Positions 12,540 through 23,040 of a stretch of DNA of 64,000 bases are shown in pieces. Made by a program: the position numbers and the translations under genes. The notes under the pieces were generated by a model, which searched no databases, was not told the DNA's origin, and worked only from the letters and a program-made list of their open reading frames with translations. Location of the stretch: assembly GCF_018812025.1 (NCBI RefSeq), contig NC_063046.1, positions 774,328 through 838,327 on the forward strand, read 5' to 3'. How positions within the stretch are numbered: position 1 is the stretch's first letter; each line of letters starts with the position of its first letter. Origin of the DNA: Megalobrama amblycephala. Taxonomy: Eukaryota; Chordata; Actinopteri; Cypriniformes; Xenocyprididae.

Positions 12540-13614
12540 GATTCATGTAGAAATGTTTCATAGGAGTCAAGTAAACCCTATGGAGTAATTTCCAGTGTAT
12601 CATTTGATGATTGGGGTTCTTTGAAGATAGCTTAAACATCCCCCATACCTTTTCCGAAAATAAAACATGCACATCCTCATTAAGATCCTTAGCCCAAACA
12701 GTTGTAATAGACAAGAGTTTGTATGAATGCTCAAGAAGAGACGGATAAATATTTGATATATTGTTGAAATGAAAGTTAGTCTTCATGCAACATTAAACCG
12801 GTTCTTCAAAATGTGTTTCCTGTTGAACTTGTTTTAGTTTCTGTCTTTGTTTGTTGGGTGCTTTAGGCACTTAGTCATATGATCTGACTGATGTTGAAAT
12901 AATTGGAATAGTCTTGTGTTTTCGGTAACCTCTAAAACATTTCAGCTAGTTCATTGCTTAAATGCTCAATCTCTTTCTGTTTTAACAGTTCTGCTCTTGG
13001 CTGTTCTGCATTTCTCATGTACAAATGCAGAGTTGAAGTTTGTGTTCCTTGCCACTGTCGCCTTTGGCTTGCTTAGCTGGGGGCATTTGACATTCAACAG
13101 GGCTTTGTTCTGCCTGCATTGACACCATTTTCTTTAAGAGCTTCTGTGCAGCCACAATTATATACCAGTTTTTACTGTAAAGCTGCTTTGACATAATCTG
13201 CATTGTAAAAAGCGCTATATAAATAAAGGTGACTTGACTACAAAAAGAGCGAAATATAAGCTCTCTAAATTGAAAACTTCACATTTAAGTTGTTTTGTGC
13301 AACTGTTTTATGGTCTTGTGATCATGATTGTGACTTGTTTTACCAGTACGTACCAAAATCTGGCTGGCTATTATTAAACCTCTTATTAAAAAAACCTCTT
13401 ATTAAAAAAAAAACACAACTTGGTCCTAGAGAATTAATCAATTACAGGCCGATCTCGAATCTACCTTTTCTGTCAAAAATACTAAAAAAGGCAGTTTCAT
13501 CACAACTATGCTCCTTTTTAGAAATAAATTGTATCTGTGAGGATTTCCAGTCAGGATTTAGACCGTACCATAGTACTGAGACTACTCTCATTAGAGTTAC
13601 TAATGATTTGTTAT
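12540..13614 (+). pseudogene. L2 LINE remnants, paralog copy 1 (3-prime end plus RT fragment)
   Basis: This block has paralogs at 18436-19516 and 26790-27665. The first part ends in the typical L2 3-prime tail at about 13176-13239 (tgtaaagctgctttga, then agcgctatataaataaa, then a gacttgac end). After it a reverse transcriptase fragment reads INYRPISNLPFLSKIL, then FQSGFRPYHST, up to VTNDLL near 13614, where a Gmr1-like LTR edge interrupts it. Stops and frameshifts make it non-functional. The tail lying before the RT fragment suggests one L2 piece inserted into another. Confidence 0.8.
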
Positions 13615-13913
13615 TGTTGGAAACCTCAGAAGCGAAGACCAGAAGACTTGGATGTATCTTCAGCAGGAATCTTTATTGAGATGTTTTCTTTTTGGTGTGT
13701 GAGAGAGTAAGTGGGAATATGGAATTAGATTTGACTGCGTCTACGCTAGCTCCAAGCACAGAACAGTTTGATCGCTGTAGGAAAGATGATCTCTTTAAAA
13801 TTGCTGATTTCTTTAAAATAGAAATTCCTCGCTATGCATCCAAGGAAGCGGTTAAAATGTTATTGTATAACGAATTGGTGCAGCAACAAATTTTACATTC
13901 AAATTCACATTGA
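13615..13913 (+). pseudogene. Gmr1-like element: LTR edge and gag N-terminus, truncated
   Basis: From TGTTGG at 13615 about 67 bp match the left edge of the solo LTR at 27666. The text then switches to a gag start, ATG 13719, reading MELDLTASTLAPSTEQF and on to about codon 59, where the homology to copy 2 stops and unrelated sequence follows. The reading frame is intact over this short stretch. This copy lacks the 1.8 kb hAT that splits the same gag codons in copy 2, so it is an empty site for that insertion. It also keeps 13 bases lost in copy 2. Confidence 0.75.
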
Positions 13914-14234
13914 CTGAGCCATTTCACATGTGTACCATGTTTGGTGAAATTATCTCATTCCGTTGACAAGTTATAGCTGTTTTAGTAACAGTGGCCCCAC
14001 CCACTCCAAACATTTTGAGGTCCCGTCGCAGACGTGAACCGACATTTTGAATTTTTTTGATAATTATTGACAATTATCAGTAATATAATTATCAGACTCC
14101 AGTGAATCTCGCTGCACTGGTTTCGTCCAGATCGGGCGAAAACCTAAAACAAGTTCGCAAAAGTAGGTTTTTCAAATAATCTCCAGTATTTAACGATTGA
14201 TTGTTATCTTCATGACAGAACATGCTCTGTTAAA
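13914..14234. other. Unrecognised non-coding stretch
   Basis: I see no gene and no repeat match within the window. It lies between the truncated gag piece and another L2 reverse transcriptase fragment, so it may be the untranslated or unread part of a LINE, but nothing in the sequence shows that. Confidence 0.4.
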
Positions 14235-14725
14235 ATTGGAAATAATGTTTCTGCATCTGTAACTATCTCTTGGGGTGTTCCTCAGGGATCATTTCTTGGT
14301 CCTACTTTGTTTTCGTTATATATGTTACCCTTGGGTTAAATTTTTAGGAAATACAATGTTAATAATCATTTGTATGCTGATGATCTACAACTGTACTTTC
14401 CTTTGGAGTGTGATGGCTGTACGTCTTTTGATAATTTTTATGAGTGTTTGACTGAGGTAAAGGGATGGCTAGCAAATTATTTTTTATAACTAAACAAGGA
14501 TAAGACTGAGTTTATCATGTTTGGAAGCAAACAGCTTGGTAATGACCTGGTTGAACGTTATGGACCTTTTTCCAATAATATACACAGTTATGTGAAAAAT
14601 CTTGGAGTAATTTTGGATTCTGATATTTGCTTTGATCATCAAGTTAACAGCGTCATGAAAACATCTTTCTTTCAGTTAAGAAAATTGTGCTACTTACTGC
14701 AACATCAGATAACATCAAGTTGATT
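14235..14725 (+). pseudogene. L2-type LINE reverse transcriptase fragment with YADD
   Basis: The frames read [20 protein letters not shown], then YADDLQLYFP (YADD near 14371), then a 68-codon open stretch at 14517-14723 with MFGSKQL and VKNLGVILDSD, which follows the active site in L2-group enzymes. Stops and at least one frameshift interrupt it. Compared with 11019-11235 the catalytic aspartates are kept here. It abuts, head to head in orientation, the minus-strand LINE at 14740-15852. Confidence 0.8.
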
Positions 14726-14739
14726 TTTACTTTTTGTGT

Positions 14740-15852
14740 CCTGTTTGTCAAGAAAGAATAATACCAATTTATTAAAGAAGAATTAACATTTAAATTAAAT
14801 AATTTCTCCAACAAAATATGTGGCTGAATCGTGTTAAACGCAGAACTAAAATCTATAAAAAGCAACCTAGCATAGGCAACTGGGCTTTCCAGATGCTTCA
14901 AAACAAGGTGCATTAATGTTGAAATAGCATCGTTGGTACCACAGTTACGCATATAAGCAAACTGATAATAATCTAAAGATGGGTCCATTTGTCTTCGCAG
15001 CTCTCCTATAATAATCATTTCCAATGATTTCATGACATTAGATGTCAAGGCCACCAGCCTATAGTCATTATTGTCCTGAGGAGAAGAATTTTTAGGAGTT
15101 GGAATTATAATCGATTTTTTCCAGAGCTCTTGTATTTTATGCAAATCAAGTGAGAGCTGGAAGAGGCTATGCCAGGCTGGTGTGAGCTCCTCAGCAAATG
15201 TCTTTAAAAGAAAACATGACATTCCATCAGGTCCCGTTGCTTTGTTAAAATGCAAGTTTTTAAAAACCCTCATAACAGCACCTGAATCTATTAATATTCT
15301 ATCATTACAACTATTATAATTTATTTTACCTAATATTTCACCACATTCTTTAAAAGTATCAGTCTCAAATCTCATATAAAACTTACCCAGTTCATTTGCC
15401 CTTTCCAATTCATTGCAGGCTACCATTGGTTTTCCTTTTGAAGTCATGTTAGTCATTCCCCGAATTGAGTTCCACAGTCCTTTTGTGTCTGATTTTAGCA
15501 AATGTTGTTCAGCCCGTTCTTTATATTGCGTCCTTGCTGACCTCAGTTGCCGGTTAAGGTCTTTTTGTGCTGACCTAAGTCCCACAGTGTCCCCCGACTT
15601 GTAGGCAATTTTCTTCATTTTTATAGAATCTTTAATCCCCCATGTTATATACGGTTTATTGTTCGGATATGTCCTCAAAACTTTTTGAGGTATAATTGAG
15701 TCCATACAAAAGGAAATATATGCAGAAATTGATGCAGTTACCATATCTATGTCTGCATCCTGATAAAAAATGTCCCAGTCTGTACAAAGAAAACATCCTT
15801 TCAGCTCCTCTATACTGTCATTGGACCATATCCCTCCAGTGGGTCTTCCCAT
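14740..15852 (-). pseudogene. LINE reverse transcriptase, 5-prime part of RT, truncated
   Basis: A long open frame on the minus strand encodes a linker after an endonuclease-type region (ITWGIKDSIKMKKIAYKS), then early RT motifs: NKATGPDGMSCFLLK, then the block with PTPKN and YRLVALTSNVMKSLE, then FIDFSSAFNTIQPH, which carries the first catalytic aspartate. The frame ends near 14740, before the second catalytic pair, where other sequence begins, so the enzyme is cut off. The type is non-LTR, close to the CR1/L2/Rex1 group by motif style. A methionine near 15852 starts the frame but the true ORF would begin far upstream. Confidence 0.8.
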
Positions 15853-16180
15853 GTTGTCCTGCCTGTTCTAAAGCCCACACCGGCAATGAAAATGGCCGCT
15901 GCCGCGCCATAGCCACTGAACAAAGTGGCCACCGCAAAGCATAAGACACCAAAGAAGATGGCCACCGTGAAGCCCAAACCGCCAAAGAAGATGGCCGCCG
16001 CCGTATCGAAGCCACGCCATAAGATGGCCGCCGCAAAGCCCAAGCCACCAAGGAAGATGACCGCACCAGAGTCACAAGGCAAGATTGCCGATGCCGCACC
16101 CGGGCCACAAGGCAAAATGGCCGCCGCGAAGCCTGAGCCCTCGCTCCAATCGACTCCTACACCAGTACCCCTGGGATAAT
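15853..16180 (+). pseudogene. Lys/Pro/Ala repeat frame, probable LTR-element gag tail
   Basis: The plus strand from 15925 encodes an 84-residue frame with recurring KPKPPKKMAA and PQGKMAAA words, from a degenerate DNA repeat rich in gatggccgcc. Such KMAA-type repeats are familiar from the C-terminal part of gag-like proteins of cyprinid LTR elements; that link is from memory and not proved here. GC content is well above that of the surroundings. Antisense frames over the same bases are probably shadows. Confidence 0.45.
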
Positions 16181-16197
16181 TAGTTGAATATGAGGGC

Positions 16198-16476
16198 ATG
16201 TCCTGGAGTCCAACTCCAGACCCCGCTCCTGTTCTCCATGATCCCGCTGTAATTCTCTATGAGCCAGCTCCAGTTCTCCATGAGCCAGCTCTAATTCTCC
16301 ACAAGCTAGTCCCAATTATCCATGAGCCAGCTCCAGTTATCCACGAGCCTGCTCTAGTTGCCCACGAGACCGCTCCAGTTGTCCACGAGCCCACTCCAGC
16401 AGCCCACGAGCCTGCTCCAGCCTTCCACGAGCCGGAGGCCACTCTGTGCACATTTAGTCCACAAATGACTCAGTGA
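16198..16476 (+). repeat. 21-bp minisatellite encoding a 7-residue Pro-rich repeat
   Basis: About eleven units of 21 bp (type catgagccagctccagttc) run from about 16210 to 16440. On the plus strand they encode APVLHEP-type heptads for 92 codons from ATG 16198 to the stop at 16474. The opposite strand is also open over 64 codons. The array follows the KMAA-type frame after a stop and may belong to the same LTR-element protein. No promoter or further domain is visible. Confidence 0.7.
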
Positions 16477-17578
16477 AGAACAGGCATACCATGTGACATT
16501 CCAGGAACTGACTGGCTTCCAGAGATCGTTTATCCATGGATATAAGATGCAGATTGACACTTTTGAAGATAATAAATACACGATTTTGACGATATGTGGT
16601 TTATCTGTCATAATAATAGATTATATTGATAATGCAATGCTAATCGAGATAGCTTTTCTCATTGTGCAGAATATCATAAAATTATATATTTTCTGTCTGA
16701 TTTTTGATCCTAAGCCAAATCACATCACAGAAGGTTATTTAAAACACTTGACTTGTAAGTTTGGAGCAAAAACATGGTTTAATCTTATAAATTGTCGTGA
16801 TTTGTTGGTGTGCTAAGCTATTCTAACGTGCCCAGAGATGCACTTGTTCAGAGCAAATGTAATGCAAATAAATAATTGTAAAGCTCAATGATGATTTTTT
16901 TTTTTTTTTTTTTTTCAAGAAGGGCATTAGATACAGTTTGAAAGAAGATGAAGTAAGAAGTTTGGTGAAAGAAATGAGGGATTAAATCTCTTGAATAGTA
17001 ATTATAATAGAGACAAAAGAAAAGAATAATTAGACCCATAAGCAGGCCGGAGAGGTGTGAATGTGTTCAGGGGAGACTGAAACCGAATGGGGCAGTTTGC
17101 ACCACATAACAAACGAGACAATGCACTTGAATAGATGCTTAGATGATGACAATAAAGATCAGTTAACATTTTAGAGTCTTTTCAAAATAAAATTACATGA
17201 CATGGTCTTGAAAAACATTTAATAAAACTCAGTTTTAGACTTGTCATCTTCAGATTTGAAATATAACATGGTCAGACATGTGGCTTCAGCTGCAGTGCAT
17301 TTCTAAATTGCTACAAGGCCAACTTCACTTTATTTCCATAAAGATATTTCATAAAAATAAATTTCTAATAACTTTTCAAAACTTTGAAACAATTTTTAAC
17401 TATTTTCTTCATTGTGACAATAATTATGACTTTACAATAAACTGCAACGTGTCTGCTTTCAAATGAGAATATACTTATGCTTTTAGTGCTAAGGGTTCAT
17501 GAATAGTATCTGTTTTAGTTTGGGTATGTCATTTCTTGGCATTTACCAAAAGCGGGGGTGCTGGCTAACAGGTTAAAC
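16477..17578. other. Non-coding, with short dispersed matches to 53807-54160
   Basis: The part 16820-17033 matches 53807-53940 in pieces (shared gagggattaaatc and aattataatagagacaaaag words), with an extra T run at 16890-16915. The part near 17515-17560 matches about 54120-54160 (gtttgggtatgtc and aaaagcgggggt). The two places thus share a longer decayed repeat. No gene is visible. Confidence 0.55.
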
Positions 17579-18005
17579 TAGTTAACCTCACTGAATGGTT
17601 TGGTTCTCAGATTTGGCTCCCTTAGAGCTTAGACACTGCCACTAGCTGACGCCACGTGTCTTTCTGGAGTCATAGGCCCTGTTTGGGCCTCCTTCAGAGC
17701 ATTATGGCATAAGTTTGTACTCCTCTTGCTTAAAGAGTAAAACGTGTTTTTACTGAGTACACTGCTTGTTGGAATGTGTGGATAAAATTAGCTCAGGTTG
17801 AGGTAAACTAGTTAACCTCACTGGATAGTTTGGTTCTCAGATTTGGCTCCCTTAGAGTTTAAACTGCCACTGGCTGACGCCCATGTCATTCTGTGGTCGC
17901 AGGTCCTGTTTAGACCTCCTACAGAGCATGATGGCTTAAGTTTGTACTCCTCTTGCTTAGAGAGTAAAATGTGTTTTTACTGAGTACACTGCTTGTTGGA
18001 ATGTG
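17579..18005 (+). repeat. Direct duplication of about 200 bp, spacing about 232 bp
   Basis: The segment 17579-17783 (from gttaacctcactgaatgg) recurs at 17811-18005 with about 90 percent identity by eye. A third, shorter relative lies at 26337-26450 upstream of L2 copy 3. The block belongs to the flank shared by L2 copies 2 and 3 and holds no open frame. Confidence 0.8.
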
Positions 18006-18027
18006 TCAAGGTAGACTGTAATATGTG

Positions 18028-18268
18028 GGCATTTAATAGACAGAGCCGTAGATCACTGATAAGCCACGCAATATCGCGTTCAATATCGACGGCGATATTG
18101 ATATCGATATTGAACGCGATATTGCGTGGCTTATCAGTGATCTACGGCTCTGTCTATTAAATGCCGCTCCATTTGAAAGCAGGTGATGGCGATTTAGCAG
18201 TAATCAGGGAACCGGCTTTATTGAAGAAATGCGCGTGACAAAAGCATTCGATACATCGCCCAGCCCTA
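18028..18268. mobile_element. hAT-like fragment containing a perfect 62-bp inverted repeat
   Basis: The arms 18028-18089 and 18104-18165 are exact inverted complements over 62 bp, separated by a 14-bp spacer. The element goes on to 18268 and ends in catcgcccagccctag, which resembles the complement of TAGGGCTGGGCGAT, a terminal sequence I associate with fish hAT elements. L2 copy 3 has different text at this position, so the fragment is an insertion or rearrangement private to copy 2. Neither a transposase nor a clear target duplication is visible. Confidence 0.65.
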
Positions 18269-18271
18269 GTA

Positions 18272-19516
18272 GTTTCACATGTTGGCCTTTTCACAAGGCT
18301 GCTGTGAGGTATTTCTACACAACATAGAATTTGCGTCATGTTGCAGGCCCTTTCCGGGGCCTTCATGATTCTGTGCCTACTGTACGGTTTATCTGTTAGG
18401 TTGAGCTCTCTACTCCTAGGTTATTCTCTACTATAGATTCATGTAGAAATGTTTCATAGGAGTCAAGTAAACCCTATGGAGTAATGTCCAGTGTATCATT
18501 TGATGATTGGGGTTCTTTGAAGACAGCTTAAACATCCCCCATACCTTATCCGAAAATAAAACATGCACATCCTCATTAAGATCCTTAGCCCAAACAGTTG
18601 TAATAGACAAGGGCTTGTATGAATGCTCAAGAAGAGATGGATACATATTTGATATATTGTTGAAATGAAAGTTAGTCTTCATGCAACATTAAAACGATTC
18701 TTCAAAATGTGTTTCCTGTTGAACTTGTTTTAGTTTCTGTCTTTGTTTGTTGGGTGCTTTAGGCACTTAGTCATATGATCTGACTGATGTTGAAATAATT
18801 GGCATAGTCTTGTGTTTTTGGTAACCACTAAAACATTTCAGCTAGTTCATTGCTTAAATGCTCAATCTCTTTCTGTTTTAACAGTTCTGCTCTTGGCTGT
18901 TCTGCATTTGTCATGTACATATACAGAGTTTGCAGAGTTGGTGTTTGGGTTCCTTGCCACTGTCGCCTTTGGCTTGCTTAGCTGGGGACATTCGATATTC
19001 AACAGGGCTTTGTTCTGCCTGCATTGACACCATTTTCTTTAAGAGCTTCTGTGCAGCCACAATTATATACCAGTTTTTACTGTACAGCTGCTTTGACACA
19101 ATCAGCATTGTAAAAAGTGCTATATAAATAAAGGTGACTTGACTACAAAAAGAGTGAAATATAAGCTCTCTAAATTGAAAACTTCACATTTAAGTTGTTT
19201 TGTGTGACTGTTTTATGGTCTTGTGATCATGATTGTGACTTGTTTTACCAGTACGTACCAAAATCTGGCTGGCTATTATTAAACCTCTCATTAAAAAACC
19301 TCTTATTAAAAAAAAACACAACTTGGTCCTAGAGAATTAATCAATTACAGGCCGATCTCGAATCTAACTTTTCTGTCAAAAATACTAAAAAAAGGCAGTT
19401 TCATCACAACTATGCTCATTTTTAGAAATAAATTGTATGTGAGGATTTTCAGTCAGGATTTAGACCATACCATAGTATTGAGACTACTCTCATTAGAGTT
19501 ACAAATGATTTGTTAT
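18272..19516 (+). pseudogene. L2 LINE remnants, paralog copy 2, left of the nested element
   Basis: The part 18272-18436 matches 26624-26790, and 18436-19516 matches both 12540-13614 and 26790-27665. It includes an L2-type 3-prime tail at about 19076-19142 and then a short reverse transcriptase fragment whose frame is broken by small indels. The RT text stops at 19516, where TGTTGG starts the Gmr1-like LTR edge, and resumes after 26158. Confidence 0.8.
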
Positions 19517-19620
19517 TGTTGGAAACCTCAGAAGCGAAGACCAGGAGACTTGGATGTATCTTCAGCAGGAATCTTTATTGAGATGTTTTCTTTTTGGTGT
19601 GGGAGAGAGTAAGTGGGAAT

Positions 19621-22300
19621 ATGGAATTTGATTTGACTGCGTTTACGCTAGCTCCAAGCACAGAACAGTTTGATCCAGGGCTCTGAACCGGTTCAAGGAA
19701 CGAAAACGAAAACCGGAAACGAACGAAATTTTGACTGGAACGTAACCAGAAACGGAAACGAAATCAAATTTAATTGTTCTGAACAGAAACGCTAATTTGA
19801 AATGGCCATTAACCGGTTAATAACGTTATTTTATCGTTCCGTTTAACATTTTGATTTGGCAGTCAACCAATCACGAATTCAAATAGTACAGCCTATGCAA
19901 ATGTGACGCTGACGCATCCAACGTGAGTGAAATGCCCGCACTCACGCTCTAAAGTGAAATTCCCGCACTGACTCGCTCAGCCCAGCTGTCAAGTCATTAT
20001 AGGTTAGGTAAGTCACAATGGCATTAGTTTTTCCAATGATATATGTAACCAACCGTCAAGTAGTAGGCCTACATTTAAGTGAAAATGAATGTCAAGTAAT
20101 ATGCAGCTTGTTGTGCGTTTTGAAACCAGCGAAAATTGCAGGATAGTACAATTTTCAACGTCACATCACGCATCTGCAGCTTCTCTGAACGGAGAAAACT
20201 AGGCCTACCTACATAACACATATAAAATAAAAGGGAATATTTAGGCCTATAGGCTACGCGAAATATTTCATTTAAATAATTAGGTCTACAGATTAACAAA
20301 ACGAAAGTGGTTATTTGTGGCGCAGTCCAAAGATCTAGAAAAGTAAACATTCTGCTTGTTTTCGTTATTTGTGTCTTTTGTAAGTGTATGAATTATGTCT
20401 TGCTTTTACCTCTATGACCATAAATTACGGAGACAGTTTACTGTCTTATAGAAGGAAAACAAATCCAGTGGTTGCGCCGGCGCCTCACGCGCACGCACAC
20501 TAATTCTTGCATTGCTTACTTGATATCGCAGCCTGTTAAATATTAAAATAAAATACAATCAACCAAACGTTACACTGCTCAATTTAATTCTGTAATACAA
20601 TCTGCCGTTTACCACCCGTGACCACCGCCTCACTGTGCTGTTATGTGTGAAGGATGCTGTTTTACATCGATAATGCGAGTGAAGTACAAAGCTCATATAA
20701 TAAATAATAGTTTAGCATTCGTCTCGAAAATGAAAACAGTTGGATTCGTGCCGAATGAGAAAGGTAGGCTACAGATTCACTTTAAATTAATTCGTTTTGC
20801 ATCTTATTTAGTTTTATTTCCAATAAATAAACCCGTTTCTCACCTTGAATATCAATAGAAGCTGGAATGGCATTAAAAAATAAAAGATTTTTTTTGTTTT
20901 GGCTTGACGTTTATATAGCCTGAATAGTCCAACTGTTAATTTTAGAGGTTTTGTTGTGGAGTACATAAATAATATAGGGCAGTTTTGTTCATAATTTATG
21001 TTTACAAACATTATAAACAAAGATATGCATGTAATAATGTAATGTAATAATAAAATGCGACGTATAGGCCTATGCGACTTTTTTCCTCTCAGGAATAGCG
21101 TCGGTATTTTTAACCATGCAGCAAACATATATCTTGAAAAAAATACTTTAATTTATAAACCATAGTTTTTCCTTTCGTTTAATAGGTTTACATTTGGACA
21201 GAATCTTGTTATAAAAGATAATTGTAGGCCTATTGGCTAAGACGGCAATACACTCTTTGTTTTTTAATAAATAAAATGCTGTACGTATTATTATTATTAT
21301 TATTATTATTATGTAGGCTACACGCAAAAAAATAAATAAATAACGTAACCGTTATTTTTTCTAATCAAACCGGTTTCGGAACGTTTATAATGCGAAGGAA
21401 CGCTGGAACAGAAACGTTAAAATATCGATTCTGCTCGGAGTGGAACGATTGAATTTTTTTTTCGTTTTTAAGCCCTGGTTTGATCACTGTAGGAAAGATG
21501 ATCTCTTTAAAATTGATGATTTCTTTAAAATAGAAATTCCTCGCAAGCGGTTAAAACGTTATTGTATAACGAATTGGTGCAGCAACAAATTTTATCTGAG
21601 GAGTCAGGGTTAGGAAATGTGCAGGAGGGAGCTGCTGCGCTGGCGGAGGCTGACGAGAAGCCCTCTCCTGTTTTGCTTTCTCCTGTACGCCCCAGCGATC
21701 CGTTTTTTGTACCTCAAAGTACCCCATTGGTAGCAGCAACGTCAGTCACCGATCCACTAATTACGTTAAAACTAAAAGAATTAGAGCTAAGAGTAAAGAT
21801 GGAAGAGAAAGAGACTAAGAAGCTCCGGCTGAGAGAACTAGAGCTGGAAATGGAAAAGGATGCGCAACTTCGTGGGGTTCGCGGTCGACCTCAACCGACT
21901 GTAAGCTCACCGGGGGGTTCACCTGCTTTTCCCTCGTTCGCTCAGCTGCCTTCCGGCGCTGCGCCAGGTTCTCTTGGTCCCGCTCCAATTCCAGATGTGA
22001 GTAGTTCTCCCTTATTTGATGTGAGTAAGCATATTAATTTGGTACCCCCTTTTCGAGAAGCTGAGGTCAATTCGTACTTCACAGCTTTTGAGCATGTCGC
22101 CGCTATATTACAATGGCCTAAAGAGATGTGGGCTCTGCTATTGCAATGCAAGCTGGCTGGGAAAGCCCAAGAAGTATGTTCATCACTACCAATAGAAAAA
22201 AGTCTGGACTATGATGTGATCAAGGCAACTGTTCTGCGTGCTTACAAGTTAGTGCCAGAAACCTATAGACAAAGATTTAGGGCCTTAAAAAAAAAAACTT
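19621..22300 (+). pseudogene. Gmr1-like gag, split by a hAT element and frameshifted
   Basis: ATG 19621 starts the same N-terminus as at 13719. After about 18 codons the frame is interrupted by the 1,802-bp hAT at 19676-21477. Downstream a 13-base deletion relative to copy 1, near 21547, shifts the frame, after which a 246-codon open stretch (21562-22302) encodes a charged coiled-coil-like region rich in Glu, Lys and Leu (about residues 68-105 of that stretch) and a capsid C-terminal part with ETYRQRFRALKK, which resembles SCAN domains. SCAN domains are thought to derive from Gmr1-like capsids. A homopolymer of A near 22287 marks another frameshift. Confidence 0.8.
19676..21477. mobile_element. 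1,802-bp non-autonomous hAT with 8-bp duplication GTTTGATC
   Basis: The element begins CAGGGCT and ends AGCCCTG and is flanked by GTTTGATC at 19668-19675 and 21478-21485. The paralog at 13769-13780 has the site once and uninterrupted. The subterminal parts carry many ggaacg and gaaacg words near both ends (19700-19800 and 21370-21450), plausible transposase-binding repeats. Internal frames are under about 105 codons and show no transposase, so it must have moved in trans. A (TTA)n microsatellite lies at about 21288-21311. Confidence 0.93.
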
Positions 22301-22360
22301 GACAGACAAACATTTGTGGAGTTTGCGAGGGAAAAATAAACCCTTTTTGACAAATGGTGT

Positions 22361-22966
22361 ATGGCAAGTAAGGTAAACACTGTTGAGAACTTAAGAGAAT
22401 TCATTTCATTGGAGGATTTTAAAGGTTGTGCTAATGAAAACTTGGTGGCCCACCGAACTGTTTTTTCTTCAGTGGGGAGGTTTGACAGAGTAGCTGTCCA
22501 TGGTGCTGAAATGCAGGGGAGGGGAAGACGAGATGTTAATGCCAGGTATAGCCGAGGTGGTGGGGCATATGGAGGGGGCAGATTTGCAAAAAGTCAATCT
22601 AGTGATGGACGAGTCTGTTTCTACTGCCTGGATGGGGGTCATCTGATTGCTGATTGTGAAGCTTGGAAAAAGAACAATCTGTCAAGCAAGCCTAAAACTG
22701 TAGGTTTTGTAAATTCTGTTTCACCCATTTCTTCCTCGTCTGATTATGAACCGTTTATGTTACATGGATGTGTAGCATCAAATAGTGAGGACGATGCTAT
22801 ACACATCTCTATGTTACGAGACACCGGAGCAGCCCAGTCGCTCATTGTAAGCAATGTGCTAAAGCTGGCCCCAGAGACTTATACTGGAACTGACATTTTA
22901 CTCCGCGGCGTGGGTGCCGATTGTATAAAAGTTCCTCTACACAGACTTGTTGTAAAGCTGCTTTGA
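22361..22966 (+). pseudogene. Gmr1-like gag C-terminus and protease
   Basis: The open stretch of 201 codons starts with the rest of the SCAN-like region (NLREFISLEDFKGC), passes an Arg/Gly-rich stretch, then a zinc knuckle CFYCLDGGHLIADC (C-X2-C-X4-H-X4-C, near 22615-22660), and then the protease active-site motif LRDTGAAQSLI near 22825. The protease frame then runs into an inserted L2/SINE tail at 22948, so the C-terminal part of the enzyme is lost. In retroelements the protease matures the gag and pol proteins in the particle. Confidence 0.85.
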
Positions 22967-23027
22967 AACAATTACCAATTGTAAAAGCGCTATATAAATA
23001 AATTTGACTTGACTTGACTTGACTTGT
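22948..23027 (+). mobile_element. L2/SINE 3-prime tail inserted in the protease region
   Basis: The text tgtaaagctgctttgaaac, then agcgctatataaataaa and a run of four gactt units, is the conserved tail shared with 36446-36507 and, more distantly, with 13176, 19076 and 27226. It interrupts a coding frame that would otherwise continue at about 23028. Its short length suggests a heavily 5-prime-truncated insertion. Confidence 0.75.
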
Positions 23028-23040
23028 TCTGAGCTCAGAC

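Noticed and set aside
13290..13679. 129-codon frame as a gene
   Set aside because: It is an L2 RT fragment running into an LTR edge; the paralogs show the same break and it lacks most of the enzyme.
15810..16199. Minus-strand Ala/Gly-rich frames of 129 and 96 codons
   Set aside because: They overlap the plus-strand KMAA-type repeat frame in antisense and show no domain; GC-rich repeat DNA lacks stops by composition.
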